Assembly: GCF_033441515.1 (NCBI RefSeq)
Contig: NZ_JAWQJT010000003.1
Location: 682,001-746,000 of the forward strand
DNA: 64,000 nt
Origin: Amycolatopsis solani
Lineage (GTDB): Bacteria; Actinomycetota; Actinomycetes; Mycobacteriales; Pseudonocardiaceae
Reading direction: 5' to 3'
The translations under genes were made by a program, and so were the position numbers. This document shows, piece by piece, positions 26,326 to 36,873 of the stretch. The notes under the pieces are model-generated. The model was given only the letters and a program-made list of their open reading frames with translations, did no database searches and was not told the origin of the DNA. Each line of letters starts with the position of its first letter. The stretch's first letter is position 1.

Positions 26326-28563
26326 CTAGCCAAGCACGGAGAGTGCCGGTACCTCGTCACCGGTCCGGACCACGCCGAGCCGCCGGGTCGCGCGCGTCAG
26401 GGCCACGTACAGGTCGTTGAGCCCGCGCGGCGAGCCCGCGACGATCTCGTCCGGGGCGAGCAGCACCACCGAGTCGAACTCCAGGCCCTTCGACCGCTCG
26501 ACGGTCAGCACGCTCAGCCGCTCGTCCGGCGCCCCGAGCAACGCCGAAACCGCGTCGAGCCGGGACGCGGGCACCAGCACCGCCACCGTCCCGCCGTCCA
26601 CTTCGGACAGCTCGCGGACCACCAGCTCGGGCAGGGCCGACTCGAGCGACGCCGGGCGCTCCGACCACGGCACGACCCCGGTCTCCCGCACCGACGACGG
26701 CGCCGCCAGCTCCGGGGAAATCTCCTTCAGCACCCGCGCGGCCACGGCCATGATCTCGGCCGGGGTCCGGTAGTTCACGGTCAGCTCCGCCAGCCGCCAC
26801 CGGTCCGCGACGTACGGCGAGAGCGCCTCGCCCCACGACCGCGCCCCGCCCGCCGCGCCGGTCTGGGCGACGTCGCCGACCAGCGTCATCGAGCGGTTGG
26901 GCGAGCGGCGCATGAGCAGCCGCCAGTCCATCGCCGAGAGCTCCTGGGCCTCGTCGACGATCACGTGCCCGAACGTCCAGGTCCGGTCCTGCGCCGCCCG
27001 CTGGGCCGCGGTCAGCTCGCTGCGCGCGACCTGGCGCTCGGCGAACAGCTCGGCGTCGAGGACGTCGGAGACGCGCAGCAGCTCCTCGTCGATGATTTCC
27101 TCGTCCTGCTCGAGGATGTCGAGCACGCCCTCGGCGTACGCGCGGTCCTCGCGCTCACGGCGTTTGCGCTCGACGCGGGCCTCGGTGTCGTCGACGCCGA
27201 TCAGCTCGGCCAGCTCGTCGAGCAGGGGTACGTCGGCCGGCGTCCACTTCGCGTCGCGTCCGCTCTCCAGCAGGGCGCACTCCTCGGGGGACAGCAGCTT
27301 CCGGGCCGCGCTCGCGAGGCGTTCGCGGTCGGCGAACAGGTCGTCGAGCACGCCCTCCGGGGTCAGCACCGGCCACAGGGCGTCGAGCGCCGCGGCGACG
27401 TGCTCGTCGGCGGCCAGCTCGGCCCGGATGTCGGCCACGTCCTGCCCGTCGAGGAGGTCCTCGCCCAGCTTCCGCGAGGCTTGCCGGGTCAGGGCGTCGA
27501 GGACGTCGGAGACGAACAGGCGCCGCGCCGGGTTGTGCGGCCGGCGCGAGCGGCGGGCGCGGGTCCGGGCGTCGGTGCACGTCTTGCGGTCCAGCCGCAG
27601 CACGTCGTGCTCGTACTCGATCTCCAGCACCGGCTCGGGCACGCGCTGGCGGTCCCGGACGGCGTTGGCGAGCACGTCGGCCATGACCAGCCGGCCCTTG
27701 ACCTCCGCCGTCTCCCGCGGCTCGGTGCCCTCGGCGTCGAGCCCCGGGTAGAGCTGCCCGATGGTGGCGAGCAGCACGCCGGTCTCGCCGAGCGAGGGCA
27801 GCACCTGGCCGATGTAGCGCAGGAACGTGCTGTTCGGCCCGACGACCAGGACGCCGCGGGTCGTGAGCTGCTGGCGGTGCGTGTAGAGGAGGTACGCCGC
27901 CCGGTGCAGGGCGACGGCGGTCTTGCCGGTGCCCGGCCCGCCCTGCACGACCATCACCCCGCCCAGCGGGGCGCGGATGATGCGGTCCTGCTCGGCCTGG
28001 ATGGTCGCGACGATGTCGCTCATCTCACCCGTGCGCCGCTGCTCCAGCGCCGCGAGCAGCGCGGCCTCGCCGGCCAGCCCGAGGTCCTGGCCCTGGTCGG
28101 CGGCGGTGAGGTCGAGGACCTCGTCGTCGAAGCCGGTGACCTTGCGGGTCAGCGACCGCAGGTGCCGCCGCCGGCGCACCCCTTCGGGTGACGCCGCGGT
28201 GGCGAGGTAGAACGGCCGCGCGACCGGGGCCCGCCAGTCGACGAGCAGCGGCTGGTAGTCGTCGTCCTCGTCGAAGAGCCCGAGCCGGCCGATGTAGGTG
28301 GTCTCTTCGGCGCTCTCGGGGACGAAGTCGAGCCGGCCGAAGGCCAGCCCCTGCTCGACCGAGCCGAGCTGGGCGAGCCGGTCGGTGTAGAGCGTCGTGG
28401 CGACGTCGCGCTCGGTGCGGGCCTGCGGGGTCCCGCCGGTCAGGCGCAACGTCTCGTCGAGGCGGCGCTGGGCCTCGGCGCGCTCGGCGTCGAGCTTCGC
28501 GTAGAGGGTGGTGACGTACGCCTGCTCGCGGGCGAGCTCGGCGGAGAAGTCGTCCGAAGACAA
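26326..28563 (-). CDS. HelD/HelR-type UvrD-like ATPase acting on RNA polymerase
   Basis: 745 aa. It has an N-terminal coiled-coil arm (ELAREQAYVTTLYAKLDAER), IGRLGLFDE and PLLVDWRAPVARPFY as in HelD, Walker A GGPGTGKTAVALHR, VVGPNSTFLRYI, an insert, then Walker B VIVDEAQELSAMDW, LVGDVAQT and the C-terminal YVALTRATRRLGV. HelD-type motors recycle stalled RNA polymerase, and the HelR branch in actinomycetes can displace rifamycin. Which branch this is cannot be settled by eye. The TTG start has AGGA upstream. Confidence 0.87.
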   Translation of the reverse strand: MSSDDFSAELAREQAYVTTLYAKLDAERAEAQRRLDETLRLTGGTPQARTERDVATTLYTDRLAQLGSVEQGLAFGRLDFVPESAEETTYIGRLGLFDEDDDYQPLLVDWRAPVARPFYLATAASPEGVRRRRHLRSLTRKVTGFDDEVLDLTAADQGQDLGLAGEAALLAALEQRRTGEMSDIVATIQAEQDRIIRAPLGGVMVVQGGPGTGKTAVALHRAAYLLYTHRQQLTTRGVLVVGPNSTFLRYIGQVLPSLGETGVLLATIGQLYPGLDAEGTEPRETAEVKGRLVMADVLANAVRDRQRVPEPVLEIEYEHDVLRLDRKTCTDARTRARRSRRPHNPARRLFVSDVLDALTRQASRKLGEDLLDGQDVADIRAELAADEHVAAALDALWPVLTPEGVLDDLFADRERLASAARKLLSPEECALLESGRDAKWTPADVPLLDELAELIGVDDTEARVERKRREREDRAYAEGVLDILEQDEEIIDEELLRVSDVLDAELFAERQVARSELTAAQRAAQDRTWTFGHVIVDEAQELSAMDWRLLMRRSPNRSMTLVGDVAQTGAAGGARSWGEALSPYVADRWRLAELTVNYRTPAEIMAVAARVLKEISPELAAPSSVRETGVVPWSERPASLESALPELVVRELSEVDGGTVAVLVPASRLDAVSALLGAPDERLSVLTVERSKGLEFDSVVLLAPDEIVAGSPRGLNDLYVALTRATRRLGVVRTGDEVPALSVLG

Positions 28564-28623
28564 AGATCCTGCTTTCGCCTCAAGGAAAAGAGCCGGTCAA
28601 GTCTAACGACCCCGGCCCCGCGA

Positions 28624-29223
28624 TCATTCCGGCCCGAGGCCGCAGTAGGGGAAGACCTCGCTGCCGGGCGCGACGACGGCCGGCAGTTCCTTCTCCCCCG
28701 GCGCGCACGACACGCCCGCCGCCGGCAGTTCCTCGCCACCGGTGAGCCGCCCGGCCGCGTCGCGGTGCAGCACGGCGGCTCCGCGGCTGGTCAGCGCGCG
28801 GCAGTTCGCCGAGCGGTAGCGGACACCGGCGGGCCCGGCGGTGGCGGTGACCGGCGTGAAGCCGCCCAGCGCTTCGGGCGCGATCCAGACGGCCACGCCG
28901 ACCGCGGGCCGGTCGAGGACGACGCCGATCCGTTCGCCCGGGGTGAGCAGCGGCACTTCGACGGTCCGGGAGCCCGACGTCACCGGGATCCGGTACGCGG
29001 CGAGGGTGCCGGCGTTCTCGAGCACCGCGACGCCCGGCCCCAGCTCGGCGACGCGCACCTCGCCGCCGTCGGGGGCCGGGCCCGGCACCGCGGTGATCCG
29101 GGTGGGGATGGCGCAGCCGCCGGTCAGCAGGGACTCGTCCAGGGCGGGCAGCTTGCCGCGGCCGAGGAAGACGAGCAGGCCCAGGACGACGACCGCGGCG
29201 ACCGCGGTCCCGATCCGTCTCAG
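28624..29223 (-). CDS. Membrane-anchored or secreted protein, probable CTG start
   Basis: About 199 aa. The frame is open and well coded, but no ATG, GTG or TTG lies near the expected start. A CTG at 29223 overlaps the ctaB stop as CTGA, the same 4-nt geometry seen at many junctions here, and is followed by [20 protein letters not shown], one membrane segment or signal. The exported part has four cysteines (GGCAIP, ANCRAL, VSCAPG, PYCGLG), enough for two disulfides. The family is not recognised. Linked to haem O synthase by position. Confidence 0.6.
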   Translation of the reverse strand: MRRIGTAVAAVVVLGLLVFLGRGKLPALDESLLTGGCAIPTRITAVPGPAPDGGEVRVAELGPGVAVLENAGTLAAYRIPVTSGSRTVEVPLLTPGERIGVVLDRPAVGVAVWIAPEALGGFTPVTATAGPAGVRYRSANCRALTSRGAAVLHRDAAGRLTGGEELPAAGVSCAPGEKELPAVVAPGSEVFPYCGLGPE

Positions 29224-30200
29224 AACGGCAGGCCGAGGGTGGGCAGGCCGATCGCCGAGTCGACGGCCAGCGCGACGAACACGATCATCAGGTACGTGTT
29301 CGAGCGGTGGAACAACGCCATCGGCTTGGTCTCTTCCCCGCGCCGCACCGCCGCCTGCAGGCTGTGCGCGTAGAAGAGGAACCAGCCGCCGGCGAGGATC
29401 GCGAAGGTGCCGTAGAGCCACGACGTCACCGGGAGCAGCAGCAGCGTCCACGCCACCATCACCCACGAGTAGATGACGATCTGGCGGGCGACGTGCTGGG
29501 CGGTGGCGACCACCGGCAGCATCGGGACGCCGGCGCGCTCGTAGTCGTCGCGGTACTTCATGCCCAGCGCCCAGGTGTGCGGCGGCGTCCAGAAGAAGAT
29601 GACGCCGAACATCACGAACGCCGGCCACTGCACGGTGCCGGTGACCGCGGCCCAGCCGATGACGACCGGCATGCAGCCGGCCGCGCCGCCCCAGACCACG
29701 TTCTGCGACGTGCGCCGCTTGAGGCCGAGCGTGTAGACGAAGATGTAGAAGAGGATCGTCGCGACCGCGAGGATCGCCGACAGCAGGTTCACCGTGAGGT
29801 AGAGCACGACCGCCGAGGCGACGCCCATCACCAAGCCGAAGACCAGCGCGCCGCGGCGGGGCACCGAGTCCTTCACCAGCGGGCGGCGCTTCGTGCGGTT
29901 CATCACCTTGTCGATGTCCGCGTCGATCACGCAGTTGAGCGCGTTCGCGCTGCCCGCGGCCATCGTCCCGCCGACCAGCGTGGCCAGCACCAGCCACGGC
30001 GACGGGATCTGACGGCCGGCGAGGAACATCGCCGGGATCGTGGTGACGAGGAGGAGCTCGATCACCCGCGGCTTCGCCAGCGCGGCGTAGGCGCCGACGA
30101 CCCGGCGGAGGCTTCGCCGGTCACCGTGCGGTCGTTCACCGGTCGGGTGCACGGCGCTGGTGTCGTCACTGCGTCCGTGCGCAGCGTTCACCAACGACAT
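29220..30200 (-). CDS. ctaB: Protohaem IX farnesyltransferase (haem O synthase)
   Basis: 326 aa UbiA-type prenyltransferase with nine predicted helices. The prenyl-diphosphate motif is [22 protein letters not shown] (in parts: [21 protein letters not shown]) and the second Asp-rich loop is [20 protein letters not shown] ([10 protein letters not shown]). It makes haem O from haem B, the substrate of CtaA. CAGGGAG precedes the ATG at 30200. Divergent from the tkt operon. Confidence 0.95.
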   Translation of the reverse strand: MSLVNAAHGRSDDTSAVHPTGERPHGDRRSLRRVVGAYAALAKPRVIELLLVTTIPAMFLAGRQIPSPWLVLATLVGGTMAAGSANALNCVIDADIDKVMNRTKRRPLVKDSVPRRGALVFGLVMGVASAVVLYLTVNLLSAILAVATILFYIFVYTLGLKRRTSQNVVWGGAAGCMPVVIGWAAVTGTVQWPAFVMFGVIFFWTPPHTWALGMKYRDDYERAGVPMLPVVATAQHVARQIVIYSWVMVAWTLLLLPVTSWLYGTFAILAGGWFLFYAHSLQAAVRRGEETKPMALFHRSNTYLMIVFVALAVDSAIGLPTLGLPF

Positions 30201-30495
30201 TTCACTCCCTGCGTCAGGTTCGGGTGGGCCGCAGCTCGGTTAGGCGTGGTGGAGCCGAGGAACCCGCCGGACTGAACCCTGAACCGATGTTAGACGTGGT
30301 GAATCCCGTGGGTGATCGCGGGTCCTCGACGGGCCGAAGCACTAGGCTGGCCGCGACGGGCCGGGATTGCCCCTGCGCATGGCCGCGAGCAGGAATATCG
30401 TCCCTTCGGGATCGATTGAGATAAGTAGCCGCGCGTTCGGGTAGCCGGAACGAGGAAGACCAGCCGCAACCATCATGACCGGGAGTTGGAGTTCA
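30201..30495. promoter_or_regulatory. ctaB-tkt divergent control region
   Basis: A 295-bp region without a gene. TAGGCT at 30343-30348 fits a -10 for tkt and would leave a leader of about 140 nt. Part of that leader (around 30430-30455) can form an imperfect hairpin, CGTTCGG with CCGGAACG. On the - strand TAACCG at about 30240 is a weak -10 candidate for ctaB. No clear operator was found. Confidence 0.4.
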
Positions 30496-32595
30496 GTGTC
30501 CGAAACCGCCACTACCAGCGAGAACAACCCACTCCTGCGGCGCAACACGCCTGCCGACTGGACCGACGCCGACACCCGCGCCGTGGACACCGTCCGGGTG
30601 CTCGCGGCCGACGCCGTCGAAAACTGTGGCAGCGGCCACCCCGGCACGGCGATGAGCCTGGCGCCGCTGGCCTACACGCTCTTCCAGCGCACGCTGCGTC
30701 ACGACCCGAACGACCAGAACTGGCCGGGCCGCGACCGCTTCGTGCTCTCGGCGGGCCACTCGAGCCTCACCCTCTACATCCAGCTGTTCCTCGCCGGCTA
30801 CGGCCTCGAGCTCGAGGACCTCAAGCAGCTGCGCAAGTGGGGCTCCAAGACCCCGGGCCACCCGGAGTACCGCCACACCGACGGCGTCGAGACCACGACC
30901 GGCCCGCTCGGGCAGGGCCTGGCGAACGCCGTGGGCATGGCGATGGCCGCCCGCCGCGAGCGCGGCCTGCTGGACCCGGCCACCGCGCCCGGCGAGAGCA
31001 TCTTCGACCACTTCATCTACGCGATCGCTTCCGACGGCGACATCGAAGAGGGCGTGACCGCCGAGGCGTCGTCCATCGCGGGCCGCCAGGAGCTGGGCAA
31101 CCTGATCGTCTTCTGGGACGACAACAAGATCTCCATCGAGGACGACACGAACATCGCCCTCTCCGAGGACACCGTCGCGCGCTACGACGCCTACGGGTGG
31201 CACACCCAGGTCGTCGAGGGTGGCGAGGACGTCGTCGCGCTCGAAGAGGCCATCAAGAACGCGAAGGCCGAGACCGGCCGCCCGTCGTTCATCGCGGTGA
31301 AGACCGTGATCGGCTACCCCGCCCCGAAGAAGATGGGCACCGGCAAGGCGCACGGCGCCGCGCTGGGCGCCGAAGAGGTCGCCGCGGTCAAGAAGATCCT
31401 CGGCTTCGACCCGGAGCAGTCGTTCCAGGTCGAGGACGACGTGCTCAAGCACACCCGCCAGGCGCTCGAGCGCGGCAAGACCGCGCACGCCGAATGGCAG
31501 GAGAAGTTCGAGGCGTGGGGCAAGGCCAACCCGGAGCGCAAGAAGCTCGCGGACCGGCTGTCCACGCGCACGCTGCCCGAGGGCTTCGCCGACAACCTGC
31601 CGAAGTGGGAGCCGGACGCCAAGGGCATCGCGACCCGCAAGGCCTCCGGTGAGGTGCTCAACGCCCTCGCCGACCCGCTGCCGGAGCTGTGGGGCGGCTC
31701 GGCCGACCTGGCCGAGAGCAACAACACCACGATGAAGGGCGCCGACTCGTTCGGCCCGGAGAAGGCTTCCACGGACATGTGGAAGACCAGCCCGTACGGC
31801 CGGACGCTGCACTTCGGCATCCGCGAGCACGCCATGGGCTCGATCCTGAACGGGATCGCGCTGCACGGCGGCACCCGCCCGTACGGCGCGACGTTCCTCA
31901 TCTTCTCCGACTACATGCGTCCGCCGGTCCGGCTGGCCGCGCTGATGAAGGCGCCGGTCACCTACGTGTGGACGCACGACTCGATCGGCCTCGGCGAGGA
32001 CGGCCCGACGCACCAGCCGATCGAGCAGCTCTCCGCCCTGCGCGCGATCCCGGGCCTCAACGTCGTCCGCCCGGCGGACGCCAACGAGACCGCGTACGCG
32101 TGGAAGGCCGTGCTGGAGGACATCCACCACCCGTCCGGCCTGGCGCTGACCCGCCAGAACGTGCCGGTGCTCGAGGGCACCAGCGCCGAGGGCGTCGCCA
32201 AGGGCGGGTACGTCCTGGCCGACTCCGACGGCACCCCGGACGTGGTGCTGATCGGCACCGGCTCCGAGGTCCAGCTGGCCGTCGAGGCCAAGAAGGTCCT
32301 CGAGGCCGACGGCGTCAAGGCGCGCGTCGTCTCGATGCCGTGCGTCGAGTGGTTCGACGCGCAGGACGCGGCCTACCGCGAATCCGTCATCCCGGCCGGG
32401 GTGAAGGCCCGCGTGTCCGTCGAGGCGGGGATCGCCCAGTCGTGGCACCGCTTCACCGGTGACGCCGGGGTGAACGTTTCGATCGAGCACTTCGGCGCCT
32501 CCGCCGATGCCGCCACACTGTTCCGTGAGTTCGGGTTCACCACGGAGGCAGTCGTCGACGCGGCCCGCCGCTCGATCGCCAACACCAAGAACTGA
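30496..32595 (+). CDS. tkt: Transketolase
   Basis: 699 aa. [46 protein letters not shown], the TPP motif [13 protein letters not shown] and the pyrimidine-domain [14 protein letters not shown] are all present. It interconverts pentose and triose/hexose phosphates. The start is the GTG at 30496 with GGAG 4-10 nt upstream; an ATG 7 codons earlier is less well placed. First gene of a six-gene pentose phosphate operon. Confidence 0.97.
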   Translation: MSETATTSENNPLLRRNTPADWTDADTRAVDTVRVLAADAVENCGSGHPGTAMSLAPLAYTLFQRTLRHDPNDQNWPGRDRFVLSAGHSSLTLYIQLFLAGYGLELEDLKQLRKWGSKTPGHPEYRHTDGVETTTGPLGQGLANAVGMAMAARRERGLLDPATAPGESIFDHFIYAIASDGDIEEGVTAEASSIAGRQELGNLIVFWDDNKISIEDDTNIALSEDTVARYDAYGWHTQVVEGGEDVVALEEAIKNAKAETGRPSFIAVKTVIGYPAPKKMGTGKAHGAALGAEEVAAVKKILGFDPEQSFQVEDDVLKHTRQALERGKTAHAEWQEKFEAWGKANPERKKLADRLSTRTLPEGFADNLPKWEPDAKGIATRKASGEVLNALADPLPELWGGSADLAESNNTTMKGADSFGPEKASTDMWKTSPYGRTLHFGIREHAMGSILNGIALHGGTRPYGATFLIFSDYMRPPVRLAALMKAPVTYVWTHDSIGLGEDGPTHQPIEQLSALRAIPGLNVVRPADANETAYAWKAVLEDIHHPSGLALTRQNVPVLEGTSAEGVAKGGYVLADSDGTPDVVLIGTGSEVQLAVEAKKVLEADGVKARVVSMPCVEWFDAQDAAYRESVIPAGVKARVSVEAGIAQSWHRFTGDAGVNVSIEHFGASADAATLFREFGFTTEAVVDAARRSIANTKN

Positions 32596-32609
32596 AGGGG
32601 ATGACAGTA

Positions 32610-33722
32610 ATGAGCACCGACAAGCTCGCGCAGCTGTCCGAGGCCGGCGTATCGATCTGGCTCGACGACCTTTCGCGGGAACGCCTGAACACCGGCAACC
32701 TCGCCGCGCTGATCCGCGACAAGCACGTCGTGGGCGTGACGACCAACCCGACGATCTTCGCCAACGCGATGTCGAAGGGCGACGCCTACGACGAGCGGAC
32801 CCGTGAACTCGCCGCCCAGGGCGCCGACGTCGAGGCGACCATCCGCGACCTGACCACGACCGACGTGCGCAACGCCGCGGACCTGTTCCGCGACGTCTAC
32901 TCCGCCACGAACGGCGTCGACGGCCGGGTCTCCATCGAGGTCGACCCGCGCCTGGCCAAGGACACCGACAAGACGGTCGTCGAGGCGCAGGACCTGTGGA
33001 AGACCGTGGACCGGCCGAACGTGCTGATCAAGATCCCGGCCACCGAAGAGGGCCTGCCCGCCATCACCAAGACCCTGGCCGAGGGCATCAGCGTCAACGT
33101 CACGCTGATCTTCTCCGTCGAGCGGTACAAGAAGGTCATCGAGGCCTACTTCGCCGGCTTGGAGCAGGCGAAGGCCAACGGCCACGACCTGCGCGGCATC
33201 CACTCGGTGGCGTCGTTCTTCGTGTCCCGGGTGGACACCGAGATCGACAAGCGCCTGGAAGCCATCGGCACCGACGAAGCCCTGGCGCTGCGCGGGAAGG
33301 CGGCCGTCGCCAACGCGCGGCTCGCCTACGCGGCCTTCGAGGAGCTGTCCGCCACCGACCGCTGGCAGGCCCTCGCGGCCGACGGCGCGAACGCGCAGCG
33401 CCCGCTGTGGGCGTCGACCGGCGTGAAGAACCCGGACTACTCCCCCACGCTCTACGTCGACCAGCTCGTGGTGAAGGACACCGTCAACACGATGCCGGAG
33501 AAGACCCTCGACGAGGTGGCCGCGCACGCGCAGATCACCGGCGACCAGGTCACCGGCCGCGCGGCCGAGGCGCAGGAAGTCTTCGACCGGCTCGAGGCCG
33601 TGGGCATCGACATCCGCGACGTCTTCCTCACGCTGGAGAACGAGGGTGTCGAGAAGTTCGAGAAGTCGTGGATCGAGCTTCTGGAGACCGTGCAAGGGCA
33701 GCTCGATCAGGCGAAGGGCTGA
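32610..33722 (+). CDS. tal: Transaldolase
   Basis: 370 aa actinobacterial type. [16 protein letters not shown], the Schiff-base Lys in [11 protein letters not shown] and [17 protein letters not shown] are conserved. ATG at 32610 is preferred over 32601 because AAGGGGA then has normal spacing. It lies 14 nt after tkt and 8 nt before pgi. Confidence 0.96.
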   Translation: MSTDKLAQLSEAGVSIWLDDLSRERLNTGNLAALIRDKHVVGVTTNPTIFANAMSKGDAYDERTRELAAQGADVEATIRDLTTTDVRNAADLFRDVYSATNGVDGRVSIEVDPRLAKDTDKTVVEAQDLWKTVDRPNVLIKIPATEEGLPAITKTLAEGISVNVTLIFSVERYKKVIEAYFAGLEQAKANGHDLRGIHSVASFFVSRVDTEIDKRLEAIGTDEALALRGKAAVANARLAYAAFEELSATDRWQALAADGANAQRPLWASTGVKNPDYSPTLYVDQLVVKDTVNTMPEKTLDEVAAHAQITGDQVTGRAAEAQEVFDRLEAVGIDIRDVFLTLENEGVEKFEKSWIELLETVQGQLDQAKG

Positions 33723-33730
33723 AGCACGAC

Positions 33731-35353
33731 ATGACGACTGCTGAGAAGACCGGCGTCGAGATCGTGGACGCCGCACTGGCGGAGCGCGCCAAGCCGCTGG
33801 CCGAGCAGCTGGCCGGCGACCAGGCTGCTTCGAAGCTGGCGGCCCAGGACGCGACGCTCTGGGGGCCGGACGCCGAACCCGAGGCGTCGATCCGGCTGTC
33901 GTGGACGACGCTGCACAAGTCGTCGCGGCCGCTGATCGGCGAGATCGAGGCGCTGCGGACCGAACTGCGGTCCGAGGGCGTCGACCGCGTCGTGCTGGCC
34001 GGCATGGGCGGCTCGTCGCTGGCGCCGGAGGTGATCACCGCGACCGACGGCGTCGCGCTGACCGTCCTCGACACGACCGACCCCGGCCAGGTCGCCGACG
34101 CACTCGCCGGCGACCTCCAGCGCACCGTGATCGTGGTGTCGTCGAAGTCGGGCGGCACCGTCGAAACCGACAGCCACCGGCGGATCTTCGCGAAGGCGTT
34201 CGCCGACGCGGGGATCGACGCGGCCCGGCGGATCGTGGTCGTCACCGACCCGGGTTCGCCGTTCCAGGCACTGTCCGAAAAGGAGGGTTACCGCAAGACC
34301 TTCCTCGCCGACCCGCACGTCGGCGGCCGCTACTCGGCGCTGACCGCGTTCGGGCTCGTCCCGGCCGGCCTCGCCGGCGCGGACGTCGCCCGGCTGCTCG
34401 ACCAGGCCGCTTCGGTGGCCGAAGAGCTCGCCGCGGACTCGGCGGACAACCCGGCGGTCAAGCTGGCCGCCGCGTGGGCCGCCGCGCACGAGGCCGGCGC
34501 CGAGAAGGTCGTGCTGGCCGACACCGGTTCGGGCATCAAGGGTTTCCCGGACTGGGCGGAGCAGCTGATCGCCGAGTCCACCGGCAAGCAGGGCACCGGT
34601 CTGCTGCCGGTCGCGGTCGAAAGCCCGGCGGCGCCGGGCTTCGCCGACGCGAAGTCCGACGCGACCCCGGTCGCCGTCGGCGGCCCGCAGGGCGCGGCGA
34701 AGATCGCCGTCACCGGCTCGCTGGGCGCGCAGTTCCTGCTGTGGGAGTTCGCCACGGCGCTCGCCGGGCGGCTGCTCGGGATCAACCCGTTCGACCAGCC
34801 CGACGTCGAAGCGGCCAAGAAGGCGGCGCGTGCGCTGCTGGACGACCCGGAGAAGCTGAAGGGCGGCGAGGAACCGTCCAACGTGGACGGTCCGGTCGAG
34901 ATCTTCGGCTCCGGCGGGGTGTCCACCGACGGCAGCCTGAAGGACGTGCTCGCCGCGTTCTTCGCTTCGGCGCCGGAAGCGGGCTACATCGCCGTGCAGG
35001 CCTACCTCGACCGCCTCGAAGACGCGTCGACGGCCCTGCTGCGCGGGGAGATCGCCAAGCGCACCGGCCTGCAGACGACGTTCGGCTGGGGCCCGCGGTT
35101 CCTGCACTCCACCGGCCAGTACCACAAGGGCGGGCACCAGAACGGCGTGTTCCTGCAGCTCACCGGCGCCGTCGAGCAGGACCTCGACGTGCCGGACCGG
35201 CCGTACACGCTGGGCCAGCTGCAGCACGCGCAGGCCCTGGGCGACGGGCAGGTGCTCGCCGAGCACGGCCGCCCGGTGCTGCGCCTGCACCTGACCGACC
35301 GGGCCGCGGGCCTCGCGGCCGTCGTCCGCGCGGTACAGGAGGTCTCCGCATGA
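33731..35353 (+). CDS. pgi: Glucose-6-phosphate isomerase
   Basis: 540 aa of the actinobacterial subtype often found next to tal. VLAGMGGSSLAPEV, VVSSKSGGTVET (sugar-phosphate binding), NPFDQPDVEAAKK and STGQYHKGGHQNGVF. It interconverts glucose-6-P and fructose-6-P, linking the pentose cycle to glycolysis. The stop overlaps the zwf ATG (ATGA). As I recall, the mycobacterial pentose phosphate operon has no pgi at this point. Confidence 0.93.
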   Translation: MTTAEKTGVEIVDAALAERAKPLAEQLAGDQAASKLAAQDATLWGPDAEPEASIRLSWTTLHKSSRPLIGEIEALRTELRSEGVDRVVLAGMGGSSLAPEVITATDGVALTVLDTTDPGQVADALAGDLQRTVIVVSSKSGGTVETDSHRRIFAKAFADAGIDAARRIVVVTDPGSPFQALSEKEGYRKTFLADPHVGGRYSALTAFGLVPAGLAGADVARLLDQAASVAEELAADSADNPAVKLAAAWAAAHEAGAEKVVLADTGSGIKGFPDWAEQLIAESTGKQGTGLLPVAVESPAAPGFADAKSDATPVAVGGPQGAAKIAVTGSLGAQFLLWEFATALAGRLLGINPFDQPDVEAAKKAARALLDDPEKLKGGEEPSNVDGPVEIFGSGGVSTDGSLKDVLAAFFASAPEAGYIAVQAYLDRLEDASTALLRGEIAKRTGLQTTFGWGPRFLHSTGQYHKGGHQNGVFLQLTGAVEQDLDVPDRPYTLGQLQHAQALGDGQVLAEHGRPVLRLHLTDRAAGLAAVVRAVQEVSA

Positions 35354-36873
35354 CGTGGAAGAACCCGCTGCGCGATCCGCGGGACAAGCGGCTCCCGCGC
35401 ATCGCCGGGCCGTCCAGCCTGGTGATCTTCGGGGTCACCGGCGACCTGGCCCGCAAGAAGCTGATGCCCGCCATCTACGACCTGGCCAACCGCGGGCTGC
35501 TGCCCGCCGGCTTCTCGCTCGTCGGGTTCGCCCGCCGCGACTGGGAGCACCAGGACTTCGGCGAGCTCGTGCACGACTCGGTCAAGGAGCACGCGCGGAC
35601 GCCGTTCAAGGAGTCGGTGTGGAACCGGCTCGCCGAAGGCATCCGGTTCGTGCAGGGCACCTTCGACGACGACAACGCGTTCGACCGGCTCGCGCAGACG
35701 GTGAAGGACCTCGACAAGGAACGCGGCACCGGCGGCAACACCGCGTTCTACCTGTCGATCCCGCCGAGCGCGTTCCCGGTGGTGACCAAGCAGCTGGCCC
35801 GCTCCGGGCTGGCCAACGCCGACGAGAACACCTGGCGGCGCGTGGTCATCGAGAAGCCCTTCGGGCACGACCTGAAGAGCGCCGAAGAGCTGAACGCGAT
35901 CGTCAACGACGTCTTCCCCGAGGAATCGGTGTTCCGCATCGACCACTACCTCGGCAAGGAGACGGTGCAGAACATCCTGGCGCTGCGCTTCGCGAACCAG
36001 CTGTTCGAGCCGATCTGGAACGCCAACTACGTCGACCACGTGCAGATCACCATGGCCGAGGACATCGGCCTCGGCGGCCGCGCGGGGTACTACGACGGCA
36101 TCGGCGCGGCCCGCGACGTCATCCAGAACCACCTGCTGCAGCTGCTGGCCTTCACCGCGATGGAGGAGCCGCTGTCGTTCGACCCGCGGGCCCTGCGCGC
36201 GGAGAAGATCAAGGTGCTCTCGGGCACCAAGCCCGTCGAGCCGCTGGACAAGACGACCGCGCGCGGCCAGTACGCCGGTGGCTGGCAGGGCGGCAAGAAG
36301 GTGCCCGGCCTGCTGCAGGAAGAGGGCTTCGCGAAGGACTCGAAGACCGAGACCTACGCCGCGGTGACCCTCGAAGTGCAGAGCCGCCGCTGGGCCGGGG
36401 TGCCGTTCTACCTGCGCACCGGCAAGCGGCTCGGCCGCCGCGTCACCGAGATCGCCGTCGTGTTCAAGCGGGCGCCGCACCTGCCGTTCGACTCGACGTC
36501 GACCGAGGAGCTGGGGCAGAACGCCCTGGTCATCCGGGTCCAGCCGGACGAGGGCATCACACTGCGGTTCGGCTCGAAGGTGCCGGGGACCACGATGGAG
36601 GTCCGCGACGTCACGATGGACTTCGGGTACGGCCACGCGTTCACCGAGTCCTCCCCCGAGGCCTACGAACGCCTGATCCTCGACGTGCTGCTGGGTGAGC
36701 CGTCGCTGTTCCCGGTGAACGAAGAGGTCGAGCTGTCCTGGAAGATCCTCGACCCGATCCTGGAGCGCTGGGCCAAGGAAGGCTCGCCCGAGCAGTACCC
36801 GCCGGGTACCTGGGGCCCGCCGTCCGCCGACGAAATGCTGGCGCGCACCGGCCGGAAATGGAGGCGCCCGTGA
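35350..36873 (+). CDS. zwf: Glucose-6-phosphate dehydrogenase
   Basis: 507 aa. NADP-binding VIFGVTGDLARKKLMPA, substrate/catalytic RIDHYLGKETVQN, and EKPFGHDL are conserved. It catalyses the first step of the oxidative pentose phosphate pathway. Paired with OpcA, whose gene overlaps it (GTGA), as usual in actinobacteria where OpcA is needed for activity. Confidence 0.97.
   Translation: MTWKNPLRDPRDKRLPRIAGPSSLVIFGVTGDLARKKLMPAIYDLANRGLLPAGFSLVGFARRDWEHQDFGELVHDSVKEHARTPFKESVWNRLAEGIRFVQGTFDDDNAFDRLAQTVKDLDKERGTGGNTAFYLSIPPSAFPVVTKQLARSGLANADENTWRRVVIEKPFGHDLKSAEELNAIVNDVFPEESVFRIDHYLGKETVQNILALRFANQLFEPIWNANYVDHVQITMAEDIGLGGRAGYYDGIGAARDVIQNHLLQLLAFTAMEEPLSFDPRALRAEKIKVLSGTKPVEPLDKTTARGQYAGGWQGGKKVPGLLQEEGFAKDSKTETYAAVTLEVQSRRWAGVPFYLRTGKRLGRRVTEIAVVFKRAPHLPFDSTSTEELGQNALVIRVQPDEGITLRFGSKVPGTTMEVRDVTMDFGYGHAFTESSPEAYERLILDVLLGEPSLFPVNEEVELSWKILDPILERWAKEGSPEQYPPGTWGPPSADEMLARTGRKWRRP

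Noticed and set aside
28564..28623. Rifamycin-associated element upstream of the HelD-like gene
   Set aside because: No palindrome resembling the element I remember was found in the gap before the TTG start.
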